Source: Fluctibacter halophilus
GTDB lineage: Bacteria > Pseudomonadota > Gammaproteobacteria > Enterobacterales > Alteromonadaceae
Length of the DNA: 64,000 nt
Direction of reading: 5' to 3'
NCBI RefSeq assembly: GCF_020687825.1
Contig: NZ_JAJEWP010000001.1
Span: 1,038,433-1,102,432 of the forward strand
Shown here piece after piece: positions 1 to 9,912 of this stretch. The translations under genes were made by a program, and so were the position numbers. The notes under the pieces were generated by a model. That model was given only the letters and a program-made list of their open reading frames with translations. It was not told the DNA's origin and did no database searches. Each line of letters starts with the position of its first letter. Within the stretch, counting starts at the first letter, position 1.

Positions 1-1
1 C

Positions 2-1144
2 ATGCGTGGTGGTACCAGCAAAGGGGTGTTTTTGCTGCGCAGCGAGTTGCCTGAACGTGCACAACAGCCCGGACCTTCCCGTGATGCATTATTGCTGCGC
101 ATCATCGGTAGCCCCGATCCGTATGCCAAACAAATCGATGGCATGGGCGGTGCGACATCCAGTACCAGTAAAACTGTGATCCTGGACAAAAGTACCCAGC
201 CGGATCATGACGTGGATTATCTTTTTGGGCAGGTATCCATCGACAAGGCGTTTGTCGACTGGAGCGGTAATTGCGGAAATTTGACCTGTGCGGTCGGCGC
301 GTTCGCGATAACCAAAGGGCTGGTTGACAAAAGCCGGGTGCCGGACAATGGCATAGCGGAGGTTCGGATCTGGCAGAAGAATATCGCTAAGACTATCCTC
401 GCCAGGGTGCCGATGGTGGATGGCGAGGTGCAGGAACTGGGTGATTTTGAGTTGGACGGTGTGACCTTCCCGGCTGCCGAAATCAGTCTGAGTTTCATGG
501 ATCCCGCTGACGGGGAAGGGGCCTTGTTTCCTACCGGTAGTTTACAGGAGGATCTTGACGTCCCTGGTGAAGGCGCGCTGCGGGTAACGATGATCAATGC
601 CGGGATACCGACCATTTTTCTGCACGCCGAAGCCTTGGGGCTGACAGGCACTGAGTTGCAGGATGATATCAACGGTAACACTGAGCTGCTGACCCGTTTT
701 GAAAACATTCGCGCCCATGGTGCGGTGAAGATGGGCCTGATCAGGGACATCAGTGAAGCGGCATCCCGCCAGCACACACCCAAAATCGCCATTGTTGCCC
801 CGCCAACGGATTATGTGTCTTCAAGTGGAAAAACCGTCTACGGGGAAGACATTGATTTGTTGGTTCGGGCCCTGTCGATGGGCAAGTTGCACCATGCCAT
901 GATGGGCACTGCTGCGGTGGCCATTGGCACAGCGGCGGCCATTGACGGTACGTTATTGACCGACGTAATGGGCAATGCCGGTAAGCAACAGATCAGCTTT
1001 GGACATCCGTCGGGAACCTTAACCGTGGGGGCAAAAGCCCAGAGCAGGGATGGTCAGTGGCAGGTTACCGAGGCCATTATGAGTCGCAGTGCACGTACGC
1101 TGATGTCTGGCTCGGTGCATGTGCCAGCCGATTTGACTAGCTAG
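2..1144 (+). CDS. prpF: 2-methylaconitate cis-trans isomerase PrpF (5' end outside window)
   Basis: PrpF isomerises 2-methylaconitate in the AcnD-dependent 2-methylcitrate cycle, which oxidises propionyl-CoA in the cytoplasm. The visible 380 residues open with MRGGTSKGVF, the phosphate-binding loop that normally lies about 15 residues from the start, so the true start codon is just upstream of base 1. Further on are GGATSSTSKTV and WSGNCGNLTC, which carry the lysine and cysteine used as acid/base pair in this diaminopimelate-epimerase-like fold. The frame then runs to TAG and is followed by an intrinsic terminator, so this is probably the last gene of a prp operon (prpB, prpC and acnD expected upstream, not visible). 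Identification is firm; only the N-terminus is missing. Confidence 0.93.
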   Translation: MRGGTSKGVFLLRSELPERAQQPGPSRDALLLRIIGSPDPYAKQIDGMGGATSSTSKTVILDKSTQPDHDVDYLFGQVSIDKAFVDWSGNCGNLTCAVGAFAITKGLVDKSRVPDNGIAEVRIWQKNIAKTILARVPMVDGEVQELGDFELDGVTFPAAEISLSFMDPADGEGALFPTGSLQEDLDVPGEGALRVTMINAGIPTIFLHAEALGLTGTELQDDINGNTELLTRFENIRAHGAVKMGLIRDISEAASRQHTPKIAIVAPPTDYVSSSGKTVYGEDIDLLVRALSMGKLHHAMMGTAAVAIGTAAAIDGTLLTDVMGNAGKQQISFGHPSGTLTVGAKAQSRDGQWQVTEAIMSRSARTLMSGSVHVPADLTS

Positions 1145-1165
1145 TATGTTGGTGTTGAGTGATAT

Positions 1166-1194
1166 AAAGCCCCGTCAGTGATGGGGCTTTTTTT
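1166..1194 (+). terminator. Rho-independent terminator after prpF
   Basis: AAAGCCCC and GGGGCTTT arms around a short loop are followed by a T run. It lies 22 bases past the prpF stop and closes that transcript. Confidence 0.85.
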
Positions 1195-1298
1195 ATTGTT
1201 CGTTGGCGATTCGATGGCTAAAAAGACCGGACACCAGACTCAGACTGTACTAGGTTATAAGAACTACGCTATCAATGGGTATGGAGACAGGAAAGACG

Positions 1299-1709
1299 AT
1301 GGTGTTTGAGCAACACGGATCATTTCGCCTCTGGTGTCATGGCAACGTGGTGTATGCAGAATTGTCGGGTACCTGGAACAAGGAAACGGCGGAACAGTTT
1401 GCAGGCGAATTCAAGACCTTGGCGCAGCAGGTGGATAAACCCTGGGCGCACATGGTGTATTTGCAGGATTGGGAATTGTGCAGCGCCGAGGTTTTTGCGG
1501 TGATCCAGGCATTGGTTGATTGGTGTCTGGAACACGGACTGGTAAGAGCCGCACAGGTTTATCCGCCGTCCACAATGAAGCGAGAATTCCTCGACCGGAT
1601 GGTGGTGGAACGAAAAGGCCAGTTTCAGCGCGCTGTATTTGACAATGCCTATCAAGGTGCTTTGTGGCTTACCCACGAAGGGTTTGAAGCCAATGTCAGC
1701 AAAGTATGA
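1299..1709 (+). CDS. Hypothetical protein, possibly STAS/SpoIIAA-like
   Basis: A soluble protein of about 136 residues with no signal peptide or membrane segment. In-frame ATG codons exist at 1275, 1281 and 1299. The last is preferred because AGGAAAG lies just before it, while the earlier two have no purine-rich site. The pattern FRLWCHGNVVYAELSGTWN, then a helix and a MVYLQDWELCSAEVF strand/helix, recalls the small STAS-like SpoIIAA family that binds lipids or partner proteins. That is inference from the secondary-structure pattern, not a signature match. It stands alone between the prpF terminator and a small membrane protein. Function unknown. Confidence 0.6.
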   Translation: MVFEQHGSFRLWCHGNVVYAELSGTWNKETAEQFAGEFKTLAQQVDKPWAHMVYLQDWELCSAEVFAVIQALVDWCLEHGLVRAAQVYPPSTMKREFLDRMVVERKGQFQRAVFDNAYQGALWLTHEGFEANVSKV

Positions 1710-1766
1710 CATCTGAGGCTGACTTTGCTAGTTTAGCAGTCACATGCAAATTTACCGGCGACCGTT

Positions 1767-1985
1767 ATGAGCAAACAGGGATCATCAACGAACCAGGCCA
1801 TGGCAATCCCCCTGGTGCTGGGGATCAGTCTGGGAATGGCGTTTGGTGTCAGCGCCGGACTGGCCGTTGGTGCCTACACGGATAATTATGGTGTGGCGCT
1901 GGGCTTAGGGGTAGCGATTGGCTGCAGTCTGGGCATGACCATTGGTGCGTTGGTGGCTGTTTACCGGCATAAGAAACTGAATTAA
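1767..1985 (+). CDS. Small glycine-zipper membrane protein
   Basis: A 72-residue protein with a short polar head, two predicted membrane helices (about residues 13-36 and 42-66) and a basic tail HKK. The helices are rich in GxxxG-type spacing (GISLGMAFGVSAGLAVGAY, GLGVAIGCSLGMTIGA), which favours close helix packing or oligomerisation. No clear Shine-Dalgarno sequence is visible. The frame is supported by the strongly membrane-like composition and by the terminator directly after it. It may be cotranscribed with the preceding unknown gene. Function unknown. Confidence 0.6.
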   Translation: MSKQGSSTNQAMAIPLVLGISLGMAFGVSAGLAVGAYTDNYGVALGLGVAIGCSLGMTIGALVAVYRHKKLN

Positions 1986-2002
1986 TCACTGCAAGAAGAC
2001 AT

Positions 2003-2034
2003 AAAAAAAGCCCCGCAATCGCGGGGCTTTTTGT
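2003..2034. terminator. Bidirectional terminator between convergent genes
   Basis: AAAAAGCCCCGC-aatc-GCGGGGCTTTTT has an A run on one side and a T run on the other. It can therefore end both the small membrane-protein transcript and the converging fadE transcript. Confidence 0.88.
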
Positions 2035-2049
2035 GTTGTATCGTGGCGA

Positions 2050-4515
2050 CTACGCTGCTTTGGTGGAGCGCGATTTGCGTTTCGGTTTGGCCGCAGCCTG
2101 ACCCGCAATCAACTCCTCGTGGTCGAAGTCGTCGACGTTGATGGTTTTCAGACGGCCGGCTTCAGCCCGCTTCATCAAATCGGCTTCCTGCTCGTTGATC
2201 ACGCCCATTTCCAGCCCTTTGTCAGCCAAAGCGTCCAGTTGGGTAAAGGGGAAGCGTTCTTTTGCCGCGGCACAGATTTTCTCGTACAACGGCTCACTGG
2301 CAAGAATGTCGTCGAGGATCTGCTCCAGTTCTCCCATAGGGTTACCTTCATCACGGCCCAGGTATTGACCCTGACCAAGACGGGTGCGGGCTTCGCACGG
2401 GGTCTGCAGCATGGTGGCGATTTGGTGATCCAATTCATCGGACGGACGGGTAAACTGTCGACCGAAAGGCATCACGACTGCACGCATCAACCAACCCAGC
2501 GGTTTCGACGGGAAGTTGCACAGCAGTTCGTCGATGGCCTCTTCAAGGTGGAACATACAATCCTGCATGGCCCAGTGCATCAGTGGCGCATCTTCGCCAA
2601 GACGACCCTGATCATCGAAGCGTTTCAACACCGCGCTGCCCAGATACAGGTAGCTGAGAATATCCCCGAGGCGGGCAGACAAGCGTTCTTTACGCTTCAG
2701 TTCGCCGCCCAGAACACCCATTGCAACGTCAGACAGCAAAGCAAGGTTACTGGAGTAGCGCTGCATGGCCCGGTAGTAGCGGGCGGTTTCGTCTGAAAAC
2801 GGTGCGTCGGCTAAACGGGCACCGGTTAACGAGAACCAGGCGGAGCGGAAGAAGTTACTGACCGCAAAGCCGATGTGGCCAAACAACGCCTCATCGAACT
2901 CGCGCAGGCCTTCACTGTGATCTTCATTGGCCGCAGCGTACATTTCTTTTAACACGTACGGGTGACAGCGAATCGCACCCTGACCGTAAATCATCATGTT
3001 GCGGGTCAGAATATTCGCCCCTTCCACGGTGATCGCGATCGGAGCGCCCTGATAGCCCCGACCCAGATGGTTGTTCGGCCCCAGCATGATCCCTTTACCA
3101 CCATGCACGTCCATGGCGTCATTGACGCACTGGCGCATCTTCTCGGTCAGGTGGTATTTACAAATGGCGCTGATCACCGACGGTTTTTCACCCAAATCCA
3201 CCCCTTTGGTGGACAGTGATGTCACGGCGTCCATCAGATAAGCATTGCCGCCGATGCGGCCGAGCATTTGTTCGATACCTTCCATCTTGCCCACCGGCAA
3301 ACGGAACTGACGGCGAATGCGCGCATAGGCACCTGTTGCCAGGGCGACAGACTTGGCACCGCCGGCTGATGTTGAGGGCAGGGTAATGCAGCGTCCCACT
3401 GACAGGCATTCAACCAGCATCCGCCAGCCTTGTCCGGCCATTTTGGCACCACCAATGATGAAATCCAGTGGCACAAAGATGTCTTTGCCGCGGATGGGAC
3501 CGTTTTGAAACGGCACATTCAACGGAAAATGGCGGCGACCTATGTCCAGACCTTCGGTGTCCCGCGGGATCAGGGCGCAGGTAATACCCAGCTCTTTCTG
3601 ATCCCCCAGCAATCCGTCCGGATCGTACAGTTTGAAGGCCAGGCCAATCACCGTGGCCACCGGCGCGAGGGTGATGTAGCGCTTGTCGAAGGTTAGCTTC
3701 ATCCCCAACACGTCTTTGCCTTCCCACTTCCCTTTACACACGATACCGCTGTCGGGGATTGCTCCCGCATCGGAACCGGCTTCTGGGCTGGTTAACGCAA
3801 AACAGGGAATTTCTTCACCCTTGGCCAAACGAGGCAGGTAATGGTCTTGCTGCTCTTCGGTGCCGTAATGCTGCAACAGTTCGCCCGGGCCCAAGGAGTT
3901 GGGGACACCAACCGTGGTGCCCAGTACCGCATTGCAACCGGACAGCTTTTGCAACACCCGGGATTGGGCGTAAGCAGAAAACTCCAGACCACCGTACTTT
4001 TTCTTGATGATCATGGCGAAGAACTTATTGTCTTTGAGGAATTGCCATAATTCTTCAGATAAGTCGACACGCTTGTGATGAATGTCCCACTCGTCGGCCA
4101 TTCGGCACGCCTCTTCCACCGGGCCATCGAGAAAGGCTTGTTCTTCGGCGCTCAGGCGCGCCTGCGGAATACGGTGCAGGGTTTGCCAATCAGGATCACC
4201 ACTGAAAATTTCGCCGTCCCACCAGACAGTACCGGCATCGATGGCTTCCTGTTCAGTACGGGACATCTCTGGCATGATTTTCCGGTAGATTTTTAACAGC
4301 GGAGCGCTGATAAACTGTTGACGGAAATCTGTCAGGTTTAAGGGCACTGCGATTAACAGAAACAGCAGCCACGTAAGGCCACCAACGTAGCCCAACACCG
4401 TCCCTACGACCAGGGCTCCGCCGACTACGATACTTGCATTGAGCAAGTGCAGGCGGAAGTAACTGACGGCACCGACGGCACCGAGGATGGTGAGTAACCA
4501 TATGAAAATTTGCAT
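2050..4515 (-). CDS. fadE: Acyl-CoA dehydrogenase FadE
   Basis: FadE catalyses the first, FAD-dependent step of fatty-acid beta-oxidation, acyl-CoA to trans-2-enoyl-CoA. This 821-residue protein matches the large gammaproteobacterial form (about 814 in E. coli). It has an N-terminal pair of membrane segments (about 2-25 and 28-75), an acyl-CoA dehydrogenase core with [20 protein letters not shown] near residue 250, and a C-terminal FadE-specific extension. The start at 4515 is chosen because GGAGG lies eight bases upstream. The in-frame ATG at 4530 has no ribosome binding site and overlaps that GGAGG. A FadR-like operator lies directly upstream. The divergent neighbour is yafJ, also close to fadE in enteric bacteria. 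Confidence 0.95.
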   Translation of the reverse strand: MQIFIWLLTILGAVGAVSYFRLHLLNASIVVGGALVVGTVLGYVGGLTWLLFLLIAVPLNLTDFRQQFISAPLLKIYRKIMPEMSRTEQEAIDAGTVWWDGEIFSGDPDWQTLHRIPQARLSAEEQAFLDGPVEEACRMADEWDIHHKRVDLSEELWQFLKDNKFFAMIIKKKYGGLEFSAYAQSRVLQKLSGCNAVLGTTVGVPNSLGPGELLQHYGTEEQQDHYLPRLAKGEEIPCFALTSPEAGSDAGAIPDSGIVCKGKWEGKDVLGMKLTFDKRYITLAPVATVIGLAFKLYDPDGLLGDQKELGITCALIPRDTEGLDIGRRHFPLNVPFQNGPIRGKDIFVPLDFIIGGAKMAGQGWRMLVECLSVGRCITLPSTSAGGAKSVALATGAYARIRRQFRLPVGKMEGIEQMLGRIGGNAYLMDAVTSLSTKGVDLGEKPSVISAICKYHLTEKMRQCVNDAMDVHGGKGIMLGPNNHLGRGYQGAPIAITVEGANILTRNMMIYGQGAIRCHPYVLKEMYAAANEDHSEGLREFDEALFGHIGFAVSNFFRSAWFSLTGARLADAPFSDETARYYRAMQRYSSNLALLSDVAMGVLGGELKRKERLSARLGDILSYLYLGSAVLKRFDDQGRLGEDAPLMHWAMQDCMFHLEEAIDELLCNFPSKPLGWLMRAVVMPFGRQFTRPSDELDHQIATMLQTPCEARTRLGQGQYLGRDEGNPMGELEQILDDILASEPLYEKICAAAKERFPFTQLDALADKGLEMGVINEQEADLMKRAEAGRLKTINVDDFDHEELIAGQAAAKPKRKSRSTKAA

Positions 4516-4529
4516 AAAAAACGCCTCCA

Positions 4530-4547
4530 TGGAGGTCTGACCAGAAT
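4530..4547 (-). promoter_or_regulatory. FadR-like operator upstream of fadE
   Basis: On the minus strand the sequence CTGGTCAGACC matches every specified base in the core of the FadR consensus CTGGTCNGACC. It starts 15 bases before the fadE start codon, between promoter and ribosome binding site. Repression of fadE by FadR in the absence of long-chain acyl-CoA is established in enterobacteria. Application here is inference; no fadR gene is in the window. Confidence 0.68.
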
Positions 4548-4675
4548 GTGTCGCAAAAACATATGCGTTCGTCCGACAAAGATCAAGTGGATTTCTGACT
4601 GACGATCGAATATCTCTATAAGCATGGTACGAAATGCAGTAATTGCCAGTTCACTGGGGAGAGGTAAGCGGCGAA

Positions 4676-5461
4676 ATGTGTGAGTTATTGGGTATGTCGG
4701 CCAATGTGCCGACCGATATTTGTTTCAGTTTTGCCGGGCTACTCGAGCGGGGAGGCCGAACGGGGCCACATCGGGACGGCTGGGGGATCACGTTTTACGA
4801 AGGCAAGGGGTGCCGTAGCTTTAAAGATCCGCTGCCCAGCTGTGATTCAGAAATTGCCCATTTGGTACGCCGCTACCCGATGAAATCTACTGCCGTCATT
4901 GCCCACATCCGTCAGGCGAATCGTGGCGGTGTCAGGCTGGAAAACACCCATCCCTTTATACGTCCGTGGTGGCGGCGCAACCTCACCTTTGCCCACAATG
5001 GTCAGTTGTCCGGTTTTCGTCAGGCATTACCGCTGGAACAGGGCTTCCAACCGATTGGGGCCACCGACAGTGAGTGGGCGTTTTGCTGGTTGCTACAGCG
5101 GCTCGCTCAGCGCTATCCTAAACGGCCTGCCAACATGTTAACCGCGTTTCGTTACATGGCCCGGGAGTGTCAGCATTTAAGAGCGCTGGGGGTGTATAAC
5201 ATGTTACTCAGTGATGGCGTCTATCTGCTTGCCTACTGCACCAGTCAGTTGCATTGGATAACCCGTCGCGCGCCGTTTGGTAAAGCCACACTGATTGATT
5301 CTGATTGGGTGATTGATTTTGAGCAGGAAACCACCGACAACGATGTCGTGTCGGTGGTTGCGACCCGGCCTCTTACCCAGGACGAACAGTGGCATTCGAT
5401 ACCGTCCGGACACTGGGTGGTGTTTAAACAGGGTGAAATTGTCGCCCGCAGCCGTTTTTAG
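4676..5461 (+). CDS. yafJ: YafJ-type class II glutamine amidotransferase
   Basis: A 261-residue protein of the YafJ group of N-terminal-nucleophile (Ntn) amidotransferase-like proteins. The chosen start gives MCELLGMSANVP. After removal of Met the cysteine becomes the N-terminal nucleophile, which is the hallmark of this family and decides the start over earlier in-frame codons. GGGGAGAGG sits 11 bases upstream. Other family signatures are HRDGWGITFYEG, AHIRQANRGG and FAHNGQLSGF. The physiological substrate of YafJ is not established. It is divergently oriented from fadE with an intergenic space of about 160 bases. Confidence 0.9.
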   Translation: MCELLGMSANVPTDICFSFAGLLERGGRTGPHRDGWGITFYEGKGCRSFKDPLPSCDSEIAHLVRRYPMKSTAVIAHIRQANRGGVRLENTHPFIRPWWRRNLTFAHNGQLSGFRQALPLEQGFQPIGATDSEWAFCWLLQRLAQRYPKRPANMLTAFRYMARECQHLRALGVYNMLLSDGVYLLAYCTSQLHWITRRAPFGKATLIDSDWVIDFEQETTDNDVVSVVATRPLTQDEQWHSIPSGHWVVFKQGEIVARSRF

Positions 5462-5467
5462 GTGTTA

Positions 5468-6169
5468 TCAGCGTGCGGGGGAGGTGGTGTAACTGCGCAG
5501 TTGGATATCTCCCTGCTCATCACCGTCTTTGAACTGTTGTAGACGCACTAACTGATAATTCAGCGATGGCGCGAACCAGGCGAAGGTTTCCCGTCGGGCG
5601 CTGTCTCGGACGATGCGCACTTTAATGCCTTCTAACATGCCATAGGGCAGCTCCAGCTGCTCCTTACCAACGACTTCAAGGGTGTAGTCCCGCAGTTGCC
5701 CTCGGTAATTCAGCATGCGGTATTCAAACTGGGTTTGACCGGCGGCCAATTGCTTTTGCAGATCCAGACGGTACAGTTGATTGTCCAGTGCACCCTGCCA
5801 TACCAGGGTTTCGCCGTTGTCCAGTGTGATCTGATCATTCGCCTTGTTGAAACGGGCTTCAAGTTCCTTGTCTGAGCCTGTTCCTTCGCGGCTGTAGTGA
5901 TATTTGTAAGGTTGGATTTTGCCGTCGCTGATTTCAAACAAACTCACTTCTGTACGTTTGTCTGATAAAAAAAACAGCGATACATGGCTCTGGTACTCCA
6001 GCCGGTAGCGGTTACGCCCCAACGATTCCAGTTGCATATAGGCATCACCGAGGTCACTGCCATGGCGATATGCGGTATAGTCAGCCCGAAACGGTACCAG
6101 TTCACTGGCAACAGTTGTCAGGCTGAGCACTAACCCACACAGAAGGAACGCGAACTTAATCAGCCGCAT
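5468..6169 (-). CDS. DUF3108-family exported protein
   Basis: About 233 residues starting MRLIKFAFLLCG, with a classical signal peptide ending near TTVASE. The mature part is a beta-rich domain typical of DUF3108 proteins (PFRADYTAYRHGSDLGDA, then FAWFAPSLNYQLVR near the end), predicted periplasmic. The start at 6169 is preferred because it gives an intact signal peptide. The gene overlaps the last 14 bases of purN in another frame, so the two are translationally linked, and a DUF3108 gene after purMN is common in gammaproteobacteria. The role is unknown; an envelope function is likely from the export signal. Confidence 0.82.
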   Translation of the reverse strand: MRLIKFAFLLCGLVLSLTTVASELVPFRADYTAYRHGSDLGDAYMQLESLGRNRYRLEYQSHVSLFFLSDKRTEVSLFEISDGKIQPYKYHYSREGTGSDKELEARFNKANDQITLDNGETLVWQGALDNQLYRLDLQKQLAAGQTQFEYRMLNYRGQLRDYTLEVVGKEQLELPYGMLEGIKVRIVRDSARRETFAWFAPSLNYQLVRLQQFKDGDEQGDIQLRSYTTSPAR

Positions 6170-6803
6170 AACCTGTGGGTGGTAATTCTTGTCCATCGAG
6201 ATACGCCTTGTTGTTATCCATTTTCAGGCGCCCCTGACAATACCATGCCACAACCAATGGGTACATGCTGCGTTCTTGCACCTGTACGCGACTGGCCAGT
6301 TCGTCGGCGGTATCATCGGTGAAAATCGGCACCTTGGCTTGTATGACAACAGGACCGCCGTCCAGTTCAGGGGTCACAAAATGGACCGATGCACCATGTT
6401 CATCGTCGCCGGCTTCCAGTGCGCGGGCATGGGTGTTGAGCCCCTTGTACTTGGGCAACAGGGAAGGGTGAACGTTGAGCATTCTACCGGCGTAATGATT
6501 CACAAACTCAGGGGTCAGAATGCGCATGAAGCCGGCCAGAACCACCAGATCGGCCCCGGCATTGTCAATCGCCTGGCGCAGCGCTTCATCATACCCTTCA
6601 CGGCTGTCGAACTGTCGGTGATCCAGACACAGGGTTTCAATCCCTGCGTCCTCGGCCCGGTTCAGTCCGTATGCGTCGCCATTGTTGGAGATAACCAGCG
6701 CGATACGGCCGTGCAATTTGCCGGCCGCCTGCTGATCGATCATGGCTTGCAGATTAGAACCATTGCCTGAAATCAAAACCACTATGGACATCGGGCTGGT
6801 CAT
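6156..6803 (-). CDS. purN: Phosphoribosylglycinamide formyltransferase PurN
   Basis: PurN transfers a formyl group from 10-formyltetrahydrofolate to GAR, the third step of purine synthesis. The 215 residues contain VVLISGNGSNLQAM at the N-terminus and the catalytic block LAGFMRILTPEFVNHYAGRMLNVHPSLLPKYKGLNTH with the expected asparagine and histidine. A later DGGPVVIQAKVP provides the essential aspartate region. The start follows the purM stop by two bases, so translation is coupled. An alternative start four codons later matches E. coli PurN length better but has no ribosome binding site. Confidence 0.96.
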   Translation of the reverse strand: MTSPMSIVVLISGNGSNLQAMIDQQAAGKLHGRIALVISNNGDAYGLNRAEDAGIETLCLDHRQFDSREGYDEALRQAIDNAGADLVVLAGFMRILTPEFVNHYAGRMLNVHPSLLPKYKGLNTHARALEAGDDEHGASVHFVTPELDGGPVVIQAKVPIFTDDTADELASRVQVQERSMYPLVVAWYCQGRLKMDNNKAYLDGQELPPTGYAAD

Positions 6804-6805
6804 GA

Positions 6806-7843
6806 TCAGCGGATCTCTACCTGTTGGTCATTTTGCTTGGCCGTGATTTCACCAATTTTCCACGCTGTTTCACCTTGCGCCGAGAGCAGTGCAAGGGCAC
6901 TGTCGACCTGATCCTGCGGCAGCGCGATGATCAAACCAACGCCACAGTTAAAGGTACGGTACATTTCATGGGTGGTGATATTGCCGTTTTCCTGCAGCCA
7001 GTTGAAAATGGCTGGCCATTGCCAACTGCTGCCGTCAATGCTGGCGGCACAATGATCGGGCAATACCCGTGGGATGTTTTCCCAGAAGCCACCACCGGTA
7101 ATGTGAGAGATAGCGTGTACGCTGTGCTGTTCCAGCAGCGCCAGCACCGATTTCACGTAAATACGGGTCGGGGTCAGCAGCGCATCTGCCAGGGTACCGT
7201 CGCCAAACGCCTGCATTGGGTCAGCACCGCTGACTTCCAACACTTTACGGATCAGTGAGTAACCGTTTGAATGGGGACCTGATGAGGCCAGTGCAATCAG
7301 GGCATCACCGGCCGCCACTTTGCTGCCGTCAATCACGTCATCCTGTTCGACCACGCCGACACAGAAACCGGCGACATCATAGTCATTGCCATGGTACATG
7401 CCGGGCATTTCGGCGGTTTCACCACCGATCAGCGCACAGCCTGACATTTCGCAACCTTGGCCGATACCGGTGACCACATCGACCGCGGTGTCCACATCCA
7501 GTTTGCCGGTGGCATAGTAATCAAGGAAGAACAGTGGCTCTGCACCCTGTACAATCAAATCGTTAACGCACATGGCCACCAGATCGATACCGATCCCCTG
7601 ATGCCGTTGCATGTCCATCGCAAGGCGCAACTTGGTTCCTACGCCATCGGTGCCTGACACCAGTAGTGGACGCTTGTATTTCTCGGGCAGGGCACACAAT
7701 GCACCAAATCCGCCAAGACCACCCTTGACTTCAGGGCGGTGGGTCTTTTTGGTGACAGATTTGATGCGTTCAACCAGTTGGTTGCCTGCATCAATGTCGA
7801 CACCGGCGTCTTTATAACTCAGGGACACAGAAGAATCGCTCAC
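6806..7843 (-). CDS. purM: Phosphoribosylformylglycinamidine cyclo-ligase PurM
   Basis: PurM closes FGAM to AIR with ATP, the fifth step of purine biosynthesis. The 345-residue length is standard. N-terminal [20 protein letters not shown], the ATP-binding [32 protein letters not shown] and the C-terminal [16 protein letters not shown] are typical of the PurM/HypE/ThiL fold. GAGGT precedes the ATG. It is the first gene of a purM-purN-DUF3108 operon and is divergent from the DUF2066 gene across 187 bases. I could not find a convincing PurR operator in that gap. Confidence 0.97.
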   Translation of the reverse strand: MSDSSVSLSYKDAGVDIDAGNQLVERIKSVTKKTHRPEVKGGLGGFGALCALPEKYKRPLLVSGTDGVGTKLRLAMDMQRHQGIGIDLVAMCVNDLIVQGAEPLFFLDYYATGKLDVDTAVDVVTGIGQGCEMSGCALIGGETAEMPGMYHGNDYDVAGFCVGVVEQDDVIDGSKVAAGDALIALASSGPHSNGYSLIRKVLEVSGADPMQAFGDGTLADALLTPTRIYVKSVLALLEQHSVHAISHITGGGFWENIPRVLPDHCAASIDGSSWQWPAIFNWLQENGNITTHEMYRTFNCGVGLIIALPQDQVDSALALLSAQGETAWKIGEITAKQNDQQVEIR

Positions 7844-8030
7844 GGTTTACCTCGATGGCACAAAAAAGTGTGCGGATTTTACCAGCAAGACTGGCTAAAT
7901 AACACCGCTGTATCACCTTCTGTGCGGCAATTTTTGATCTGGCATGACAAACAACAGGTGAAATTTGTTGTCAAATAAAAGACAATAACCATCTGATTGT
8001 TAAACCTTTGTTGGCCGAGTTAGTTAATCC

Positions 8031-9194
8031 GTGACCAAATTGCGCATTTTTCCCGTGTTCGTGGCCCTTTGCCTGTATTGGGCGTTGCCTGTTCACGCCG
8101 CTGTGGTGGAAGGGCTGTACAGCGCCCGGATTGCGATTGAAGACCAATCTCAACGCAGCCAGCAGCGCGCACAAAAAGCCGCCATGCGTGAAGTCCTGAT
8201 CAAAGTCAGCGGGCAACAGGAAACCGTGCGCATCGACGCAATCCGGGACGCCATCCAACTGGCCAATGATTACCTGTTTGCGTATCAATATGAATTGGAC
8301 AACGGACGCCGTTATTACGTCGCCGAGTTTGATCAGCAACGTATCAATGGCTTATTGCGTGCCAACAATGTCTCTATCTGGGACAGTCGCAGGCCGGATA
8401 TCATCGTGTGGCTCGCCATACAGCAACAGCCCGGCAGCGTAAACCGTCAACGCATTGATCAGGAAGATTTTCCCGTCATCGTTGAACGGGCCAAGAATGT
8501 TGCTCGCCAACGAGGGTTACCCTTGACCCTGCCGGTGTGGGATTTGACTGACCATCAGGCATTGACCCTGTATGACATTTGGGGCGGCTTTTCCCAGCAG
8601 ATCTGGACGGCCAGCCAGCGTTATGGCGTCGAATACGGGCTGTCGGCGCGTATATACCCAACGCCGACAGCACCGCAGTCAGACAGTGAATCCCCCCTTT
8701 TTAATGGCGCCAGTGAAGACACTGATATCGACAGCAAGGCTGACCCTGTGGTGCCTCAAACACCTGCCTCTGATGCCCCATGGCAACTTGACTGGCAACT
8801 GTTGCGCGACGGTATTGTTGGGCGCGGCCGCGAAAATGCACAGTCACCGGAGCAGTTGATCGACATTGTGATTAACCGTCTTGCCGATCGACTGGGCGAA
8901 ACCTACGCCATCCGTACATCAGAGCAAGGTGCCGGGCAGTCTACTGAGGTTGTGATCAACAATGTCGGCGATCTGGCGATGTATTGGCAGGTGTATGAGT
9001 TTCTCGACAGCCTGAGTGTGGTTACCCGGGTGTCCTTGTCACACCAGCAAGGCAAAACAGCGACCTTCAAGGTCAATTTGCTCGGTAGCAGAGACAATCT
9101 GCTCGATGCATTGAGATTGACCGAGCGTCTGACGCCGGTTCGAGACCAGTTTGGGCAGGTCGTTGAGCCCATCGTGTATTCGTGGCAGGGCTAG
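8031..9194 (+). CDS. DUF2066-family exported protein
   Basis: A 387-residue protein with a GTG start and an N-terminal signal peptide (cleavage probably after VHA near residue 23). The mature part begins AVVEGLYSARIAIEDQSQRSQQRAQKAAMREVLIKVSGQQE, a pattern shared by DUF2066 proteins that sit beside purM and hda in many gammaproteobacteria. The middle has a low-complexity acidic linker (about 215-250). No enzymatic motif is visible and function is unknown. The next gene, hda, starts within a few bases of the stop, so the two are probably cotranscribed. Confidence 0.82.
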   Translation: MTKLRIFPVFVALCLYWALPVHAAVVEGLYSARIAIEDQSQRSQQRAQKAAMREVLIKVSGQQETVRIDAIRDAIQLANDYLFAYQYELDNGRRYYVAEFDQQRINGLLRANNVSIWDSRRPDIIVWLAIQQQPGSVNRQRIDQEDFPVIVERAKNVARQRGLPLTLPVWDLTDHQALTLYDIWGGFSQQIWTASQRYGVEYGLSARIYPTPTAPQSDSESPLFNGASEDTDIDSKADPVVPQTPASDAPWQLDWQLLRDGIVGRGRENAQSPEQLIDIVINRLADRLGETYAIRTSEQGAGQSTEVVINNVGDLAMYWQVYEFLDSLSVVTRVSLSHQQGKTATFKVNLLGSRDNLLDALRLTERLTPVRDQFGQVVEPIVYSWQG

Positions 9195-9199
9195 GCGAC

Positions 9200-9907
9200 G
9201 TGGCACAACAACTGTCCTTACCGGTTCAACTCCCCGATGGCGAAACCTTCGAGCAGTTTGTGGTGGGTAACAATCAGGCCATCGTCAGTCATTTGCATGG
9301 CTTGCTGGATGGCCCTGAACAGGGTACCCACAAACCGATCACCTACATCAGCGGAGAGCGGGGGCGGGGCAAGAGCCACCTGTTGTTTGCCCTGTGCCAT
9401 GCCGCCCAACAGCAACACCTGAACCCCGTGTACATTGGTCTGGAAGGTTTCCGGGACATGGACGCTGGCGTGCTGGATGGCCTTGAGCATTTTGGCTTGG
9501 TGTGTGTGGATGATGTGGATGCCATTGGTGACGATCGGGACTGGCAGGTCGCACTGTTTGATCTGATCAATCGTGTGTTGGAGATCAAAACCTGTCAGAT
9601 TGTGCTGTGTGGTCGCCAACAACCGAATGGACTGACTTTACAACTGGAAGATTTGCGCAGTCGTCTGACCTGGGGTATGGGGTTTCAACTGCAGGAACTG
9701 TCCGATGACGAAAAGGTTGATGCATTGCAATGCCGGGCAGACGCCCGTGGCATGATGGTGTCGGCAGACGTGGCGCGTTTCCTGCTGGCCCATGTGAAGC
9801 GGGATATGCCGAGTTTGATGGCGGTGCTGGATACGCTGGACGACGCATCCCTGCAGGAGCAACGTCGACTGACCATTCCATTCATTAAACGGGTGTTGGC
9901 GATATAA
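9200..9907 (+). CDS. hda: DnaA regulatory inactivator Hda
   Basis: Hda binds the DNA-loaded sliding clamp and stimulates ATP hydrolysis by DnaA, preventing over-initiation of replication. The GTG at 9200 is chosen as start: it is preceded by AGGG and gives an N-terminus with QLSLPV, the clamp-binding motif, a few residues in. An upstream GTG at 9182 overlaps the previous gene. The AAA+ core shows Walker A GERGRGKSH and a DDVDAIGDD Walker B region, with the DnaA-like sensor block following. About 235 residues, the usual size. Confidence 0.94.
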   Translation: MAQQLSLPVQLPDGETFEQFVVGNNQAIVSHLHGLLDGPEQGTHKPITYISGERGRGKSHLLFALCHAAQQQHLNPVYIGLEGFRDMDAGVLDGLEHFGLVCVDDVDAIGDDRDWQVALFDLINRVLEIKTCQIVLCGRQQPNGLTLQLEDLRSRLTWGMGFQLQELSDDEKVDALQCRADARGMMVSADVARFLLAHVKRDMPSLMAVLDTLDDASLQEQRRLTIPFIKRVLAI

Positions 9908-9912
9908 CCCTG

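Noticed and set aside
2119-2796. A 225-codon open frame on the plus strand inside fadE
   Set aside because: Antisense to fadE, whose family motifs are intact along the whole length.
7844-8030. PurR operator between purM and the DUF2066 gene
   Set aside because: Only weak partial matches to the ACGCAAACGTTTGCGT-type consensus were found.
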